From assembly GCA_964596345.1 (NCBI GenBank), contig CAZQSZ010000005.1, forward strand, positions 248,001 through 312,000: DNA of 64,000 bases, written 5' to 3'. This DNA is from CADEDV01 sp964596345. Its GTDB lineage: Bacteria; Bacteroidota; Bacteroidia; Chitinophagales; Chitinophagaceae. The position numbers and the translations under genes are program-made. The notes under the pieces were generated by a model. That model worked only from the letters and a program-made list of their open reading frames with translations, did not search any database and had not been told where the DNA came from. Below, one piece after another: positions 7,829-15,719 of the stretch. The stretch's first letter is position 1; each line of letters begins with the position of its first letter.

Positions 7829-9208
7829 ATGGAAAAGAGTCATGTTATATCAGACAACCTGTTCAATGAAGCGCAGGCAGAATTTGCAGTAGGCCGCAAC
7901 TGGATTGCCTACAATACCAAGACCTATTTTCTGGACAATGCAGATATGTGGTTTTTCCGGGATAAGAACGAGGCCATAGAATTTGCTAATGATAATATAA
8001 GTGACGTTGATTCCTATGCTGTGATCTATGCGAATTCCATGATCTCGCTTATGCGGCAATTGCCTTATGGGCAAGACATTCATTTTAACCTGACGCAAAA
8101 GGAACTGGAGGAACTGTTCCAATCAATTGACTGGAAGGACGCATTCTATGATCCGTTGCATGATACCATTGAAGCATTCACGGAACAGGAGAAAGATGAC
8201 CTGGCCAAGATGGAAACCCTGCTTGTAGAATGGGAGAACCTTTACAACCGGGACCCCGAAGCGGCCCTGCAACTGGCAGCTACTTACTGGGAAGGGCATC
8301 CTATGCAAACCTATAAAGAAGATTTTCTAACAATTAAATATGACCTTATGAACGAACGAAATTTCGATTACCTGAAATCTAATATCAGGAATCACGGCTT
8401 TGGCGAGACGCTGGGGCCTGAACTGGAAACCGCCCTTAAAGCAGGGCAGGCCGAATTTACCCTGGCGTTTAAGACGGAAGTCAATAAGCGGGAAATGGAG
8501 GCTACGCTTTATTTTAAGAAATCCAATGAATCCGATCTGTACTTTTTCAATAAGTACGATACCCGGCTGAAAAATGAAAAGGATGAAACCATTGCCCAAA
8601 CCTTTTACATTAATAACGGATGGGGTGTTACGCTGAAAGAAGCTTATAACCTGCTTAACGGCCGTGCCGTGCACAAGGAGCTAACGAGCAAAGACCAGGA
8701 AAAATACCAGGCCTGGATACAACTGGATTTTTCTGCCAAGGATAAGCACGGCAATTATGAAAGAAAGCAGTTCCACCAGAATTATGGCTACGACCTGAAA
8801 GAGGCTTTAAGCTATTATCCTATCAAGGAGATGCAGCAGAAGGAAGACATGGAAAAGCTGATCCGTTCGCTGGAGAAAGGAAATGTTCAGATGGTGACCA
8901 TGCAGGTTTCCGGTAAAGATGCAAAGATTTTTATTGAAGCCAACCCGCAATACAAAACCATCAACCTGTACAACAGTAAATTTCAGCGCCTGGACCAGGA
9001 ACAGCGGCAGGAACTTATGAATAAGCCTGAATTAAAAGAAGGCAAAGAGCAAGGCAAAGGGAAGGAAAAAAGCCAGGAGCTGGGAAAGGAGGACCAGCCT
9101 GAAAAAAAGCAGGGTAAAGGCCGCAAGGTAAATGGTGGTGCTGCAGGAGAAGATAACGGCCTTGTAACCAAGAAACGCAGTTCGAGCAAAAAAGGGCTGG
9201 GTATATAA
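7829..9208 (+). CDS. DUF3945-like conjugative-element protein
   Basis: A 459-residue soluble protein without signal peptide or membrane helices. The middle (about residues 170-390) has the repeated pattern of DUF3945-type proteins of Bacteroidetes mobile elements: an NFDYLKSNIRNHGFG stretch, then two similar blocks of ATLYFKKSNESDLYFFNKYD and IQLDFSAKDKHGNY type, and a final ANPQYKTINLYN strand. The last 70 residues are low-complexity Lys/Glu/Gly (GKEQGKGKEKSQELGK), likely disordered and nucleic-acid or partner binding. It follows traN by 3 bases. The molecular role of this family is unknown to me. Confidence 0.65.
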   Translation: MEKSHVISDNLFNEAQAEFAVGRNWIAYNTKTYFLDNADMWFFRDKNEAIEFANDNISDVDSYAVIYANSMISLMRQLPYGQDIHFNLTQKELEELFQSIDWKDAFYDPLHDTIEAFTEQEKDDLAKMETLLVEWENLYNRDPEAALQLAATYWEGHPMQTYKEDFLTIKYDLMNERNFDYLKSNIRNHGFGETLGPELETALKAGQAEFTLAFKTEVNKREMEATLYFKKSNESDLYFFNKYDTRLKNEKDETIAQTFYINNGWGVTLKEAYNLLNGRAVHKELTSKDQEKYQAWIQLDFSAKDKHGNYERKQFHQNYGYDLKEALSYYPIKEMQQKEDMEKLIRSLEKGNVQMVTMQVSGKDAKIFIEANPQYKTINLYNSKFQRLDQEQRQELMNKPELKEGKEQGKGKEKSQELGKEDQPEKKQGKGRKVNGGAAGEDNGLVTKKRSSSKKGLGI

Positions 9209-9511
9209 ATGCCGGGTTGGGCTGACTGGCAAACATTGTTTTACCGGAAAGCCGGTGCTGATAACCGGATCAGCCCAACCCATATCAGCCTTTACTTTGC
9301 CTTGCTGCATGAGGCCGGGCATACCCTCGCCATTCCTTTTTACCTGCAGCGTTCCATCGTGATGCAAAAGGCTAAAATAAGCTCACCAGTCACCCTCAAC
9401 CGCTGTTTAAAGGAACTGCATCAGTACGGCTATATTGATTACCGGCCGAGTTATACACCGGGCAGGAGTATGGTGGGGTTGATTGCTCTGGATACTGAAA
9501 TTGTGGATTGA
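9209..9511 (+). CDS. Small winged-helix-like protein of the ICE
   Basis: A 100-residue protein whose ATG follows the preceding stop with no gap. It shows SPTHISLYFALLHEAGH, then a PVTLNRCLKELHQYGYIDY segment that reads as the recognition helix and wing of a winged helix-turn-helix. Proteins like this are frequent in Bacteroidetes conjugative elements near regulatory or replication genes. DNA binding is inferred; target unknown. Confidence 0.6.
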   Translation: MPGWADWQTLFYRKAGADNRISPTHISLYFALLHEAGHTLAIPFYLQRSIVMQKAKISSPVTLNRCLKELHQYGYIDYRPSYTPGRSMVGLIALDTEIVD

Positions 9512-9523
9512 AAAATGTGAACG

Positions 9524-9802
9524 ATGGGAATTGTTAATGATCCCGGGCGACCGGCAACCGTTGCTGATTTGCAGCAATTAAAGTTGGAGTTACTACGGGA
9601 AATCAAGAAACTTTCCGGTGTTCAGCCATCGCTTCCCCAGCGACCCTGGCTGAAATCGCATGAAGTACGAAGACTTCTGAAAATATCGCATGGAACCCTT
9701 CAGCACCTGCGGGACAGCGGGAAACTGAAGTTTTCGAAGGTGGGGGGGATTATGTTTTATGAGGTGAGGGATATTGAGGCAATGATCAATCAGGAAAAAT
9801 GA
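9524..9802 (+). CDS. Helix-turn-helix protein, excisionase/MerR-like fold
   Basis: A 92-residue protein with an N-terminal coiled segment (LQQLKLELLREIKKL) and a C-terminal HTH_17-type domain: WLKSHEVRRLLKISHGTLQH is the helix pair, followed by RDSGKLKFSKVGG, the turn read in excisionase-type proteins. Likely a regulator or recombination directionality factor of the ICE; which of the two cannot be told. Its 3' end overlaps by 13 bases the end of the converging protease gene, so the tra-side operon and the defence operon meet here tail to tail. Confidence 0.72.
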   Translation: MGIVNDPGRPATVADLQQLKLELLREIKKLSGVQPSLPQRPWLKSHEVRRLLKISHGTLQHLRDSGKLKFSKVGGIMFYEVRDIEAMINQEK

Positions 9803-10560
9803 ATGTACGATGCGGGATTTATCCCGAATCTTTGGTAAAGTATCCCTATCAGCATATTAACTCTTGAAGCGATTATGAATCCCTTCTTAACTCTTTGTTC
9901 AATCATGATGCCCGCCAATTGTAGTGTTGCCGGTCGATCAGTGGTTGCTGATTGCGTAACTGCCCAAACACCTCCACCGCTTAGCCCTCTCAGGTCATTT
10001 GGACCTAAATTTCTTTGCTCACTATCAATAAATGATTGTTTTCTCCTATTATACGTTAGCCAAAGATGTTCATTATCATTAAAGCCTGAAGTTTCATCCG
10101 CTGGTATTTCCTTTTTAGTAGTAAGCAACCCAAACTGATCGCTTTCAAAAATCTTTCCTTCCAATTGGGTTTGGTGAGCAATAAATCCATAAAAAAAGAA
10201 TTCCGAAATGTGATTTTCCAAACCTGTAAACGCAACATTCTTATGGTGAAGAAATTTGAATCTCTGGGATAATTCTATACCCAATGTATCGGGTAATTGT
10301 AATACTGCAATATCAATGTTATCCTGATCGCCTACTGGTAGGTAATATCCTACATCACCATAGAGCCTGATAATTCTATCATCGCCCATAAAAATAACTA
10401 CCTCATCCATCGTTTTATCTTCAAAAACATGGTTGGCCGTCAAAAGATAATAGCCGTTAATATTAACGAGTACAGAAGAAGCCAGGGGTTCTGGTGGACC
10501 AGAACATCCTTTTCTAAGAAAAAACAATTGAGGACAATAATCTTCAAATTGAAAGCTCAT
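9790..10560 (-). CDS. Trypsin-like serine protease, third gene of a putative defence operon
   Basis: A 256-residue cytoplasmic protein (no signal peptide) with a chymotrypsin-fold triad in the right order: His44 in TANHVF, Asp83 in NIDIAVL and Ser194 in GLSGGGVW, the GxSGG nucleophile motif. It starts 28 bases after the HNH nuclease stop on the same strand and is the last gene of that operon. Housekeeping trypsin-like proteases of the Deg type are exported, so an intracellular copy next to a nuclease and an ATPase suggests an effector cleaving a cell or phage protein. Family is clear from the motifs; the defence role is inferred from context. Confidence 0.75.
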   Translation of the reverse strand: MSFQFEDYCPQLFFLRKGCSGPPEPLASSVLVNINGYYLLTANHVFEDKTMDEVVIFMGDDRIIRLYGDVGYYLPVGDQDNIDIAVLQLPDTLGIELSQRFKFLHHKNVAFTGLENHISEFFFYGFIAHQTQLEGKIFESDQFGLLTTKKEIPADETSGFNDNEHLWLTYNRRKQSFIDSEQRNLGPNDLRGLSGGGVWAVTQSATTDRPATLQLAGIMIEQRVKKGFIIASRVNMLIGILYQRFGINPASYIHFS

Positions 10561-10588
10561 TCACATTTATGTTTAGTGCTTTTATTGA

Positions 10589-11518
10589 TTAGATGATGGG
10601 AAGATCAAACTTCAGCGAATTGAAGATGTCTTTAGTGAGTTTACCCAATGGACGACGCTCAAAATCGATTTCATCATAATAGTTTCCGAATGCAAGGAGG
10701 TAAAGCTCAGCGTCCGTTGTATGCATGGCCGGTATAGAATGAGCCAGCATTTGCAAATATTTCCCTTTAGTAGTATAGTGCTTCCTGATAATCTCTCTTA
10801 CTGTATCCTTGTGCTCCTGATAGATTGGCTCCAACCGAAATATGTCGCAATTCCCTTTTATGCAAGTATGGTTGGCTGCACCAGTAGCAAAGTTGAGTGT
10901 TATCCTCAAATCCTCAGACAATCCAATCGCAGCATCTGTCGTGGGAGTGTAGTATCCGAATTGCATATCTGTTTCAAAACCATATAAAAAGGGATTGAGG
11001 TGGGTGGAAAGCCTAAAATCAATTCTTCCTTTTAACCTGCTATTACATATTACACAACTGGGGACCAGATTATAAAAAGAAAGAGCCAGCATCGGATATA
11101 GCTCCTGGCAAAAAAAATGATCAAATTCAGGTCGAGTAATACCGTCTCGATTATTTGAAATTGTAAAAGTGTATTGCCTGTTACAGTAGGGACATACGTT
11201 GATTTTGAGCAGGTGCGCAAGATCGTAAAGGTTATAAGATGTCCGCTGACCAAAGTTATCATAGGAAAATGCACTTGTCATGCCTCGATTAGCTTGTAAC
11301 CTGTTGCGCCTGCAGAAGCGAAGATAATTTTCATGAAGCCTTACCAAATCGGCAGGCCGACCAATTAATATCCTTTCCAGCCGCTCCAGGATATATTCCC
11401 CCTGGCGTGCGGGAAGGTGTTGCTCCACCGCTCTTGTTACGATCGGTTCAAGCATCCTGAAATGATTAGCCGCAATGTCAGCTATCACCCTTGTTCCTTT
11501 ATCTGCGATCCTGATCAT
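10589..11518 (-). CDS. HNH endonuclease, Septu PtuB-like
   Basis: A 309-residue protein whose middle holds a zinc-type HNH domain: Cys109-x2-Cys112 in CPYCNRQ, Asp133-His134 in EFDHFF, Asn150, and Cys155-x2-Cys158-Asn159 in PSCVICNSRLKG. This is the treble-clef HNH layout, with His134 as likely general base. The start overlaps the ATPase stop by four bases (ATGA), so ATPase and nuclease are translationally coupled. ATPase-HNH pairs of this kind define Septu (PtuA-PtuB) and the effector part of some retrons. No reverse transcriptase or retron RNA is visible here. Family is firm; the Septu assignment is by analogy. Confidence 0.78.
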   Translation of the reverse strand: MIRIADKGTRVIADIAANHFRMLEPIVTRAVEQHLPARQGEYILERLERILIGRPADLVRLHENYLRFCRRNRLQANRGMTSAFSYDNFGQRTSYNLYDLAHLLKINVCPYCNRQYTFTISNNRDGITRPEFDHFFCQELYPMLALSFYNLVPSCVICNSRLKGRIDFRLSTHLNPFLYGFETDMQFGYYTPTTDAAIGLSEDLRITLNFATGAANHTCIKGNCDIFRLEPIYQEHKDTVREIIRKHYTTKGKYLQMLAHSIPAMHTTDAELYLLAFGNYYDEIDFERRPLGKLTKDIFNSLKFDLPII

Positions 11519-13452
11519 TTCCTTTTTCGTTTAATACTATTCAATCGTTTTGTCAACTCTGATATTTGCTTTTCTATACGCTCTGTTTCCTGAAGCGGTT
11601 CGAGCAGTTCACTGAATTTTTCTTTCAATTTTATTTTGATCAAAGGTTCACCAACCGTATCAATCAATTTTTGAAGAATTACGACGGGAAGCCTCGGCTG
11701 TGTTGCACTCATCTGGAAAACGCTGTTGATGTAGTTAGTGGCAAACTCACCAATCGGTCCATCCTTCATAAAAAATGCATCAGCTAACAGGTCATGTATA
11801 TTGGCAGCAAAAGATTCTTCTATTGTGTGAAAACTGGATTCAACCTTACAATTACCTTTCATGTCCAAGGCCAGCAGGACGAGGTTTTCGAAAGGCAGAT
11901 CTGAAACAATGAATGGGGAATGGGTCGTCATGATGATATGAAACTTCAGGTCATGAAAGGTTGAAAGAAATTTTAATAGGTATGAAAAATATTTACGCTG
12001 CCATAGTGGATGGAACCCTGCTTCTCCCTCATCCAGTAGCAAATAAACCAGCGAACCCGGCTTCAGTTTTTTCAGACGCAGAGCCCAATTAATACGGGAA
12101 AAGAGATCAAGAAACGCTTTTTCCCCTGAACTTATGTTTCTCCAGTCCAATTGCAGAAATCCCCGCCGACCTCTTCGTTCTGAAAAACATTGCAAATAAT
12201 CTCTGTGCATCGATAATATTTTTCTGGCCGTACCCGGATTAACCATAAACCAGCTTTCGTTATCTTCATCGATACTGGTCACGTCCGCTTCGTTATCGAT
12301 CACGCCGCAAACAAAATCGATAAATGCTACTGCATCAAACTTTTCTTTACGGATATATGTATGAAGGGTAAGAAACTTTTTTACTAGGGTTACAGGGTCT
12401 TCCTTCTCAAAATCAAACTCCTCCAGTTTAGATGATACTGGAAATGCTTTATCGCTCAGGTCAACGATGTAAGAATAATTATGTAAGTAGTTGGTCAGAA
12501 AATTAATGGCAAACCACCATTTAACCTTTATTCTTTTGCCTTCCTCAAAAAGTCTTTTTGAACCCTTTGTCTTTCCTTCATGCATCAGGTGATTGGGAAC
12601 TTGATTCCATTTGGAACTGGCACTATCACGCAGCTTTTTATAAAAATCCCTTGTTTTGAATCCCTGGTCATCCTGCCTGATCTCATCATTGCTGACCACT
12701 TTTGCGAATCGGACAATGACTTCGGTTGGTAGCCTGACTTCCATGACAAATTCAATATTGTCCTGAACAAAAGTGAATTGACGCTCGACATTCTTGTACT
12801 TATGAATCTCTATTTTATCGGTCTGACTATACTGATCATCTGCATCATGTTCTACCAGGTAATTAGTAGATATATCGCTGAGGGTAGTGTAACTAGCAAT
12901 CTCAGAAAAATTGCGAAAATCCAGGAAGGGGGAATAAAACAGCACAGCGCCTTTCAGCCCGGATGCAATCTTTCCGGATACATAAGGATTGCCCAGGTTA
13001 TAATGGGTTTGGGCGCCGGCCCGTTCTGTCTTTTGGAATCTGTAGCTACTCTGATTGTTAATATTAATTTCCCAAGAGTTCCGAATGCTCCTTTTCGGTG
13101 GTCGCACTCTGGCTCTTTGAAACAACGCATCAATAACATGAAACGAATTGGTTTTTTCGTCGTACAGTAATGCCAACCAGTTTTCTTCGTAAAAGGCACG
13201 GGTCTGCAAAAAGGTATTTAAGTATTCCAGCAGGTTACTTTTTCCCACACCATTAGCTCCGACAACGGCAGTCACTTCGCTGATATTTTTGCCAAAAAAG
13301 TGGGGGATGTATTTCTCGTTATCAGTAACCTTCAACGAAAATGTTCTTCGTATTTGGTCCACCGTTTCTTCAACTCGGACTCTCCCGGACAATAGAATAC
13401 CGCATCCCTGGAGATTGATATAATCCTCGATCCATATATAAGCAAGCTGCAT
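11515..13452 (-). CDS. ABC/SMC-type AAA ATPase, Septu PtuA-like, first gene of defence operon
   Basis: A 645-residue ATPase of the AAA15/AAA21 OLD-like class. Walker A GANGVGKS lies at 65-72, an ABC signature-like SSGEKA at 441-446, Walker B VYLLLDE at 469-475 with a following EAGFHP, and an H-loop TTHSP with His511. The insertion between Walker A and signature (about 370 residues) would be the coiled arm or sensing lobe. No TOPRIM domain follows; the C-terminal 100 residues end in a basic coiled coil. In Septu and related systems such ATPases regulate the nuclease partner, and here the next genes are an HNH nuclease and a protease. Operon order is directly visible; the phage-defence role is inferred. 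Confidence 0.8.
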   Translation of the reverse strand: MQLAYIWIEDYINLQGCGILLSGRVRVEETVDQIRRTFSLKVTDNEKYIPHFFGKNISEVTAVVGANGVGKSNLLEYLNTFLQTRAFYEENWLALLYDEKTNSFHVIDALFQRARVRPPKRSIRNSWEININNQSSYRFQKTERAGAQTHYNLGNPYVSGKIASGLKGAVLFYSPFLDFRNFSEIASYTTLSDISTNYLVEHDADDQYSQTDKIEIHKYKNVERQFTFVQDNIEFVMEVRLPTEVIVRFAKVVSNDEIRQDDQGFKTRDFYKKLRDSASSKWNQVPNHLMHEGKTKGSKRLFEEGKRIKVKWWFAINFLTNYLHNYSYIVDLSDKAFPVSSKLEEFDFEKEDPVTLVKKFLTLHTYIRKEKFDAVAFIDFVCGVIDNEADVTSIDEDNESWFMVNPGTARKILSMHRDYLQCFSERRGRRGFLQLDWRNISSGEKAFLDLFSRINWALRLKKLKPGSLVYLLLDEGEAGFHPLWQRKYFSYLLKFLSTFHDLKFHIIMTTHSPFIVSDLPFENLVLLALDMKGNCKVESSFHTIEESFAANIHDLLADAFFMKDGPIGEFATNYINSVFQMSATQPRLPVVILQKLIDTVGEPLIKIKLKEKFSELLEPLQETERIEKQISELTKRLNSIKRKRK

Positions 13453-13592
13453 AGTGGATTGTTTGAGTATATGGTGGCGACCATTCTAATAAAATTACGT
13501 CTTTCAGGTCACTTAGTTATTAATACAGATTCCCTTACTTCTTGATAGATCTCCGGTATTTTCATTTCGAGTAATAAAACACTGAGTAAACT

Positions 13593-14513
13593 TTAAAAAA
13601 GAGAAAGCTGACGAGAATATAGATTTTTCAGCTTATCAAGATGAATCAAATCCTTTTTGATACCAATGCCAACTAGGGCTTCCTCCCGTTCATCACGTTC
13701 CTTGTTTTTGAAATATGAAACCTTCCATTTTACTTTGTTGGATTGTATGTTCTTCTTTAACTCTTTGAAATAGGCAATATCGACAGGAGAAACGGAATGT
13801 CCCAGTACATGGACCTCATCAACATCTTCTAGGGATTTAAAAAATTGTTTATTTTCTTTGTTTATTTTTTTTGTCTGTTTGTAATTTTTAGCAAAATAAT
13901 CGTCCAGTAAGCTGTTGCCCTCGGTAATTCTCACGTCCTGGTCTTCCAAATTAGTGCCTGAATTTAAGGATTTCAACCCCTTAGGATTTCTTCCATGGCC
14001 GAGTATCAGATCGGAAGTGTTATCCACTGCTTTGTGATGAATGTAAAGGATATCCTTTTCTGCAATCCCATATATCTTTTCTAATGAAGGGGTATAATTG
14101 AAATTGAGATACTTTGCTCCAGGTGGCAATTCCAACCTGTTATCTACAGCACCCGCAGGGATCGAAATCTGCAATACCCATTCCAAAAAACTTTGCTTTA
14201 AATGCGATGTTACCAAGTCAATCAATTTGCCTAATTCGTACTGATAATCGTGGTGTGCCGAATCACTCCAGTTTTCTGCACCATACGACATCAGGAACAT
14301 GGATGCATGATCGATCATTTCATCTGTATCCAAATAAGCAAGAGTAGCTTCAAAATCGCTCCATTCATCATCATTTGGAAAATACTGTACCAAGGCATCA
14401 TGTAATTCCTTGTCAGCAACCTTCAGGTAATCCTTAAAATGTGAATACCGGGAACGTATGCCATGATGCAGGTCGAAACCATTGCCAATTACATATAGAA
14501 TATTGTTTGCCAT
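13593..14513 (-). CDS. abiH: AbiH-family abortive infection protein
   Basis: A 306-residue protein with the family's hallmarks: an N-terminal NILYVIGNGFDLHHG strand-loop, a DEWSDFE segment, NFNYT in the middle, then LGHG and a C-terminal HVLGHSVSPVD. AbiH proteins protect lactococci and other bacteria from phages by abortive infection; the mechanism is not settled. The ATG at 14513 is chosen over one 14 codons upstream because the GNGFDL motif normally lies within 10-15 residues of the start, and a TAACTTTG promoter element sits 18 bases ahead of it. It lies 140 bases upstream of the ATPase operon on the same strand, with its own promoter. Confidence 0.85.
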   Translation of the reverse strand: MANNILYVIGNGFDLHHGIRSRYSHFKDYLKVADKELHDALVQYFPNDDEWSDFEATLAYLDTDEMIDHASMFLMSYGAENWSDSAHHDYQYELGKLIDLVTSHLKQSFLEWVLQISIPAGAVDNRLELPPGAKYLNFNYTPSLEKIYGIAEKDILYIHHKAVDNTSDLILGHGRNPKGLKSLNSGTNLEDQDVRITEGNSLLDDYFAKNYKQTKKINKENKQFFKSLEDVDEVHVLGHSVSPVDIAYFKELKKNIQSNKVKWKVSYFKNKERDEREEALVGIGIKKDLIHLDKLKNLYSRQLSLF

Positions 14514-14531
14514 GCGAAGCCATTTGGACGG

Positions 14532-14539
14532 CAAAGTTA
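14532..14539 (-). promoter_or_regulatory. Bacteroidetes -7 promoter element for abiH
   Basis: On the minus strand the bases read TAACTTTG, a match to the TAnnTTTG element of the Bacteroidetes primary sigma factor. A TTTTTG block at 14553-14558 could be the -33 box, though the spacing of 13 is short. Transcription would start near 14526, giving a leader of about a dozen bases. Confidence 0.5.
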
Positions 14540-14631
14540 CTTTTGAATGACTCAAAAATATTATTGGAAAGTGGATGGCAGTAGGTCAAGATTCCCGTAC
14601 TTTTGTGCCAAGTTCTTCAGCATAATTTCGC

Positions 14632-14799
14632 AAGTGAATTAATAGGTGAATGGGGAGTAGAATCCCGGTATAATCAATTGATTCTAATTCATTTGTACTC
14701 ATATTTGGGAGGCCTGTCCTCCCGACGAATCTCATCTATCACGTTGATAATCAAACTTTGATCAGGTGAATAGCCTGGTGAGTGAATGAAAAGGTGAAT
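14632..14799 (+). repeat. Direct repeats of AGGTGAAT-type octamers at the ICE end
   Basis: AGGTGAAT occurs at 14644-14651, 14764-14771 and 14792-14799, with near copies AAGTGAAT (14632-14639) and GAGTGAAT (14780-14787), all in the same orientation. They lie in a gene-free stretch just inside the attachment site. This is the usual place for arm-type or accessory-factor binding sites of tyrosine recombinases; the function is inferred. No gene is seen in 14540-15140. Confidence 0.45.
14713..14726 (+). other. Near-copy of the attachment core inside the ICE end
   Basis: CCTGTCCTCCCGAC differs by one base from CCTGTCTTCCCGAC in the tRNA remnant at 14857-14870. It is also the right part of a hairpin (GGGAGG at 14707-14712 pairs with CCTCCC at 14718-14723). 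It may be an old or secondary attachment site. Confidence 0.4.
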
Positions 14800-14852
14800 G
14801 ATGAGCGTTGAAAAAGAAAGCAATTTGGAAGTCAATTCGATGTAAGAAAAAA

Positions 14853-14874
14853 TCGAATCCTGTCTTCCCGACCA
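14853..14874 (+). other. attR: ICE right attachment site: displaced 3' end of a tRNA gene (probably tRNA-Pro)
   Basis: The bases read as a T-loop remainder (TCGAAT), a 3' T-stem strand CCTGT, a 7-base acceptor strand CTTCCCG, discriminator A and an encoded CCA. No 5' part of a tRNA precedes it, and a strong terminator follows 6 bases later. This is what remains when an element integrates into a tRNA 3' end and supplies its own copy to the intact gene at the other junction. The acceptor implies a 5' CGGGAAG, which starts with C as in tRNA-Pro; that identity is inference. Confidence 0.7.
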
Positions 14875-14880
14875 AAGCAA

Positions 14881-14914
14881 AAGAAGCCAAACAGCAATGT
14901 TTGGCTTCTTTATT
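14881..14914 (+). terminator. Intrinsic terminator, probably that of the original tRNA gene
   Basis: A perfect 13-bp stem (AAGAAGCCAAACA / TGTTTGGCTTCTT) with a GCAA loop is followed by a T-rich tract. It sits right after the tRNA remnant and outside the element, consistent with being the tRNA gene's own terminator left behind by integration. The 226 bases from here to 15140 show nothing further. Confidence 0.75.
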
Positions 14915-15140
14915 TTAATGAGATCCCGGTTTGTATAACGTATGGGTTAGCAGATCCTGCCCAGGATTGGATAACCTTTTATCTCCAGCTATCGCAAAAT
15001 TAAATCAGGTGCCATGCTCTGTGATGTACGTTACAGAATACCCGGTGCTGTTTGTCTACCTTTTCCTCCAACAATTGAATAATCTTTTTAAGGCATAAGT
15101 TTTTTGCATTCGTTGTGTCTAACCGATAACATGCATTAGT

Positions 15141-15719
15141 GTGGACGATACTGAACTTATACAAAATGTCCTGAACGGCAATCAAAGAGATTTTGAACGA
15201 TTAGTAGAAAAATACCAGTCGACTGTCTTTCGTATAGTAATTGGATTGCTTCATAATAAAGAAGATGCGGAAGAAATTGTACAGGATGTTTTTATTAAGG
15301 TATACAAGTCGCTTTCCTCTTTTGATGCAAAAGCCGCTTTCTCCACCTGGTTGTACCGGGTTACCGTAAATGCCAGTTTGAATGTTCTCCGTAAAAAGAA
15401 GCGACAGAAATTATGGGTTGAATTATCAGATATTCTTCAGTTACGATCCAAAGAAAAACAAGCAGATGCACTATTAACAGAACAATCTGATAATGCCCTT
15501 ATCTACAAGGCTATGAATGAGCTGCCGGCAATGCAAAGGGTGGCTTTTGTATTGTCAAAATACGAAGAACTGCCACAAACCAGGGTGGCTGAAATTCTGC
15601 ACCTTAGTACAGGTGCCGTGGAGCAACTAATCTACAGGGCTAAAAGAAACCTTCAGCAAAAATTGAAAAAAAAATTTTCTGTCCGTAAGATAATAAAAAC
15701 AAGTGTGTCCAATAGTTAA
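15141..15719 (+). CDS. ECF-type RNA polymerase sigma factor
   Basis: A 192-residue sigma-70 family protein with only regions 2 and 4. Region 2 includes EEIVQDVFIKVYKSL and FSTWLYRVTVNAS; region 4 includes MNELPAMQRVAFVLSKYE and a helix-turn-helix AEILHLSTGAVEQLIYRAKR. The start is a GTG at 15141; an ATG ten bases upstream meets a stop at once. It begins an operon with a small anti-sigma-like membrane protein directly after its stop, so it likely controls the envelope genes that follow. First chromosomal gene right of the ICE. Confidence 0.92.
   Translation: MDDTELIQNVLNGNQRDFERLVEKYQSTVFRIVIGLLHNKEDAEEIVQDVFIKVYKSLSSFDAKAAFSTWLYRVTVNASLNVLRKKKRQKLWVELSDILQLRSKEKQADALLTEQSDNALIYKAMNELPAMQRVAFVLSKYEELPQTRVAEILHLSTGAVEQLIYRAKRNLQQKLKKKFSVRKIIKTSVSNS

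Larger units (their letters stand above)
1..14874. mobile_element. Right-hand part of an integrative conjugative element (ICE)
   Basis: The stretch carries Bacteroidetes conjugative-transposon genes in conserved order (traG, traI, traJ, traK, a small traL-position gene, traM, traN), then two small DNA-binding proteins, a converging block of defence genes, and finally a tRNA 3'-end fragment with CCA at 14853-14874. Chromosomal genes of a different character start at 15141. This is the layout of an ICE integrated at the 3' end of a tRNA gene, with the displaced tRNA end marking the right junction. Integrase, relaxase, coupling protein and the left end lie outside the window, so autonomy cannot be judged. 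The element's nature is well supported; the exact right boundary is inferred. Confidence 0.85.

Noticed and set aside
10589..13452. Retron (ATPase-HNH effector with reverse transcriptase)
   Set aside because: No reverse transcriptase YADD frame and no msr/msd-like repeat is seen in 9790-14513.
11515..13452. OLD-family nuclease with TOPRIM domain
   Set aside because: After the H-loop only about 130 residues remain, ending in a basic coiled coil; no DxD/E TOPRIM signature.
14632..14799. CRISPR array
   Set aside because: Repeats are only 8 bases with irregular spacing (20 to 120 bases); no cas genes in the window.
14853..14874. Intact tRNA gene
   Set aside because: Only the 3' third is present; the preceding 70 bases have no D-arm, anticodon arm or 5' acceptor strand.
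14689..14880. 63-codon open frame on the minus strand at the ICE end
   Set aside because: It overlaps the att repeats and tRNA remnant, has no promoter or motif, and is best seen as chance.
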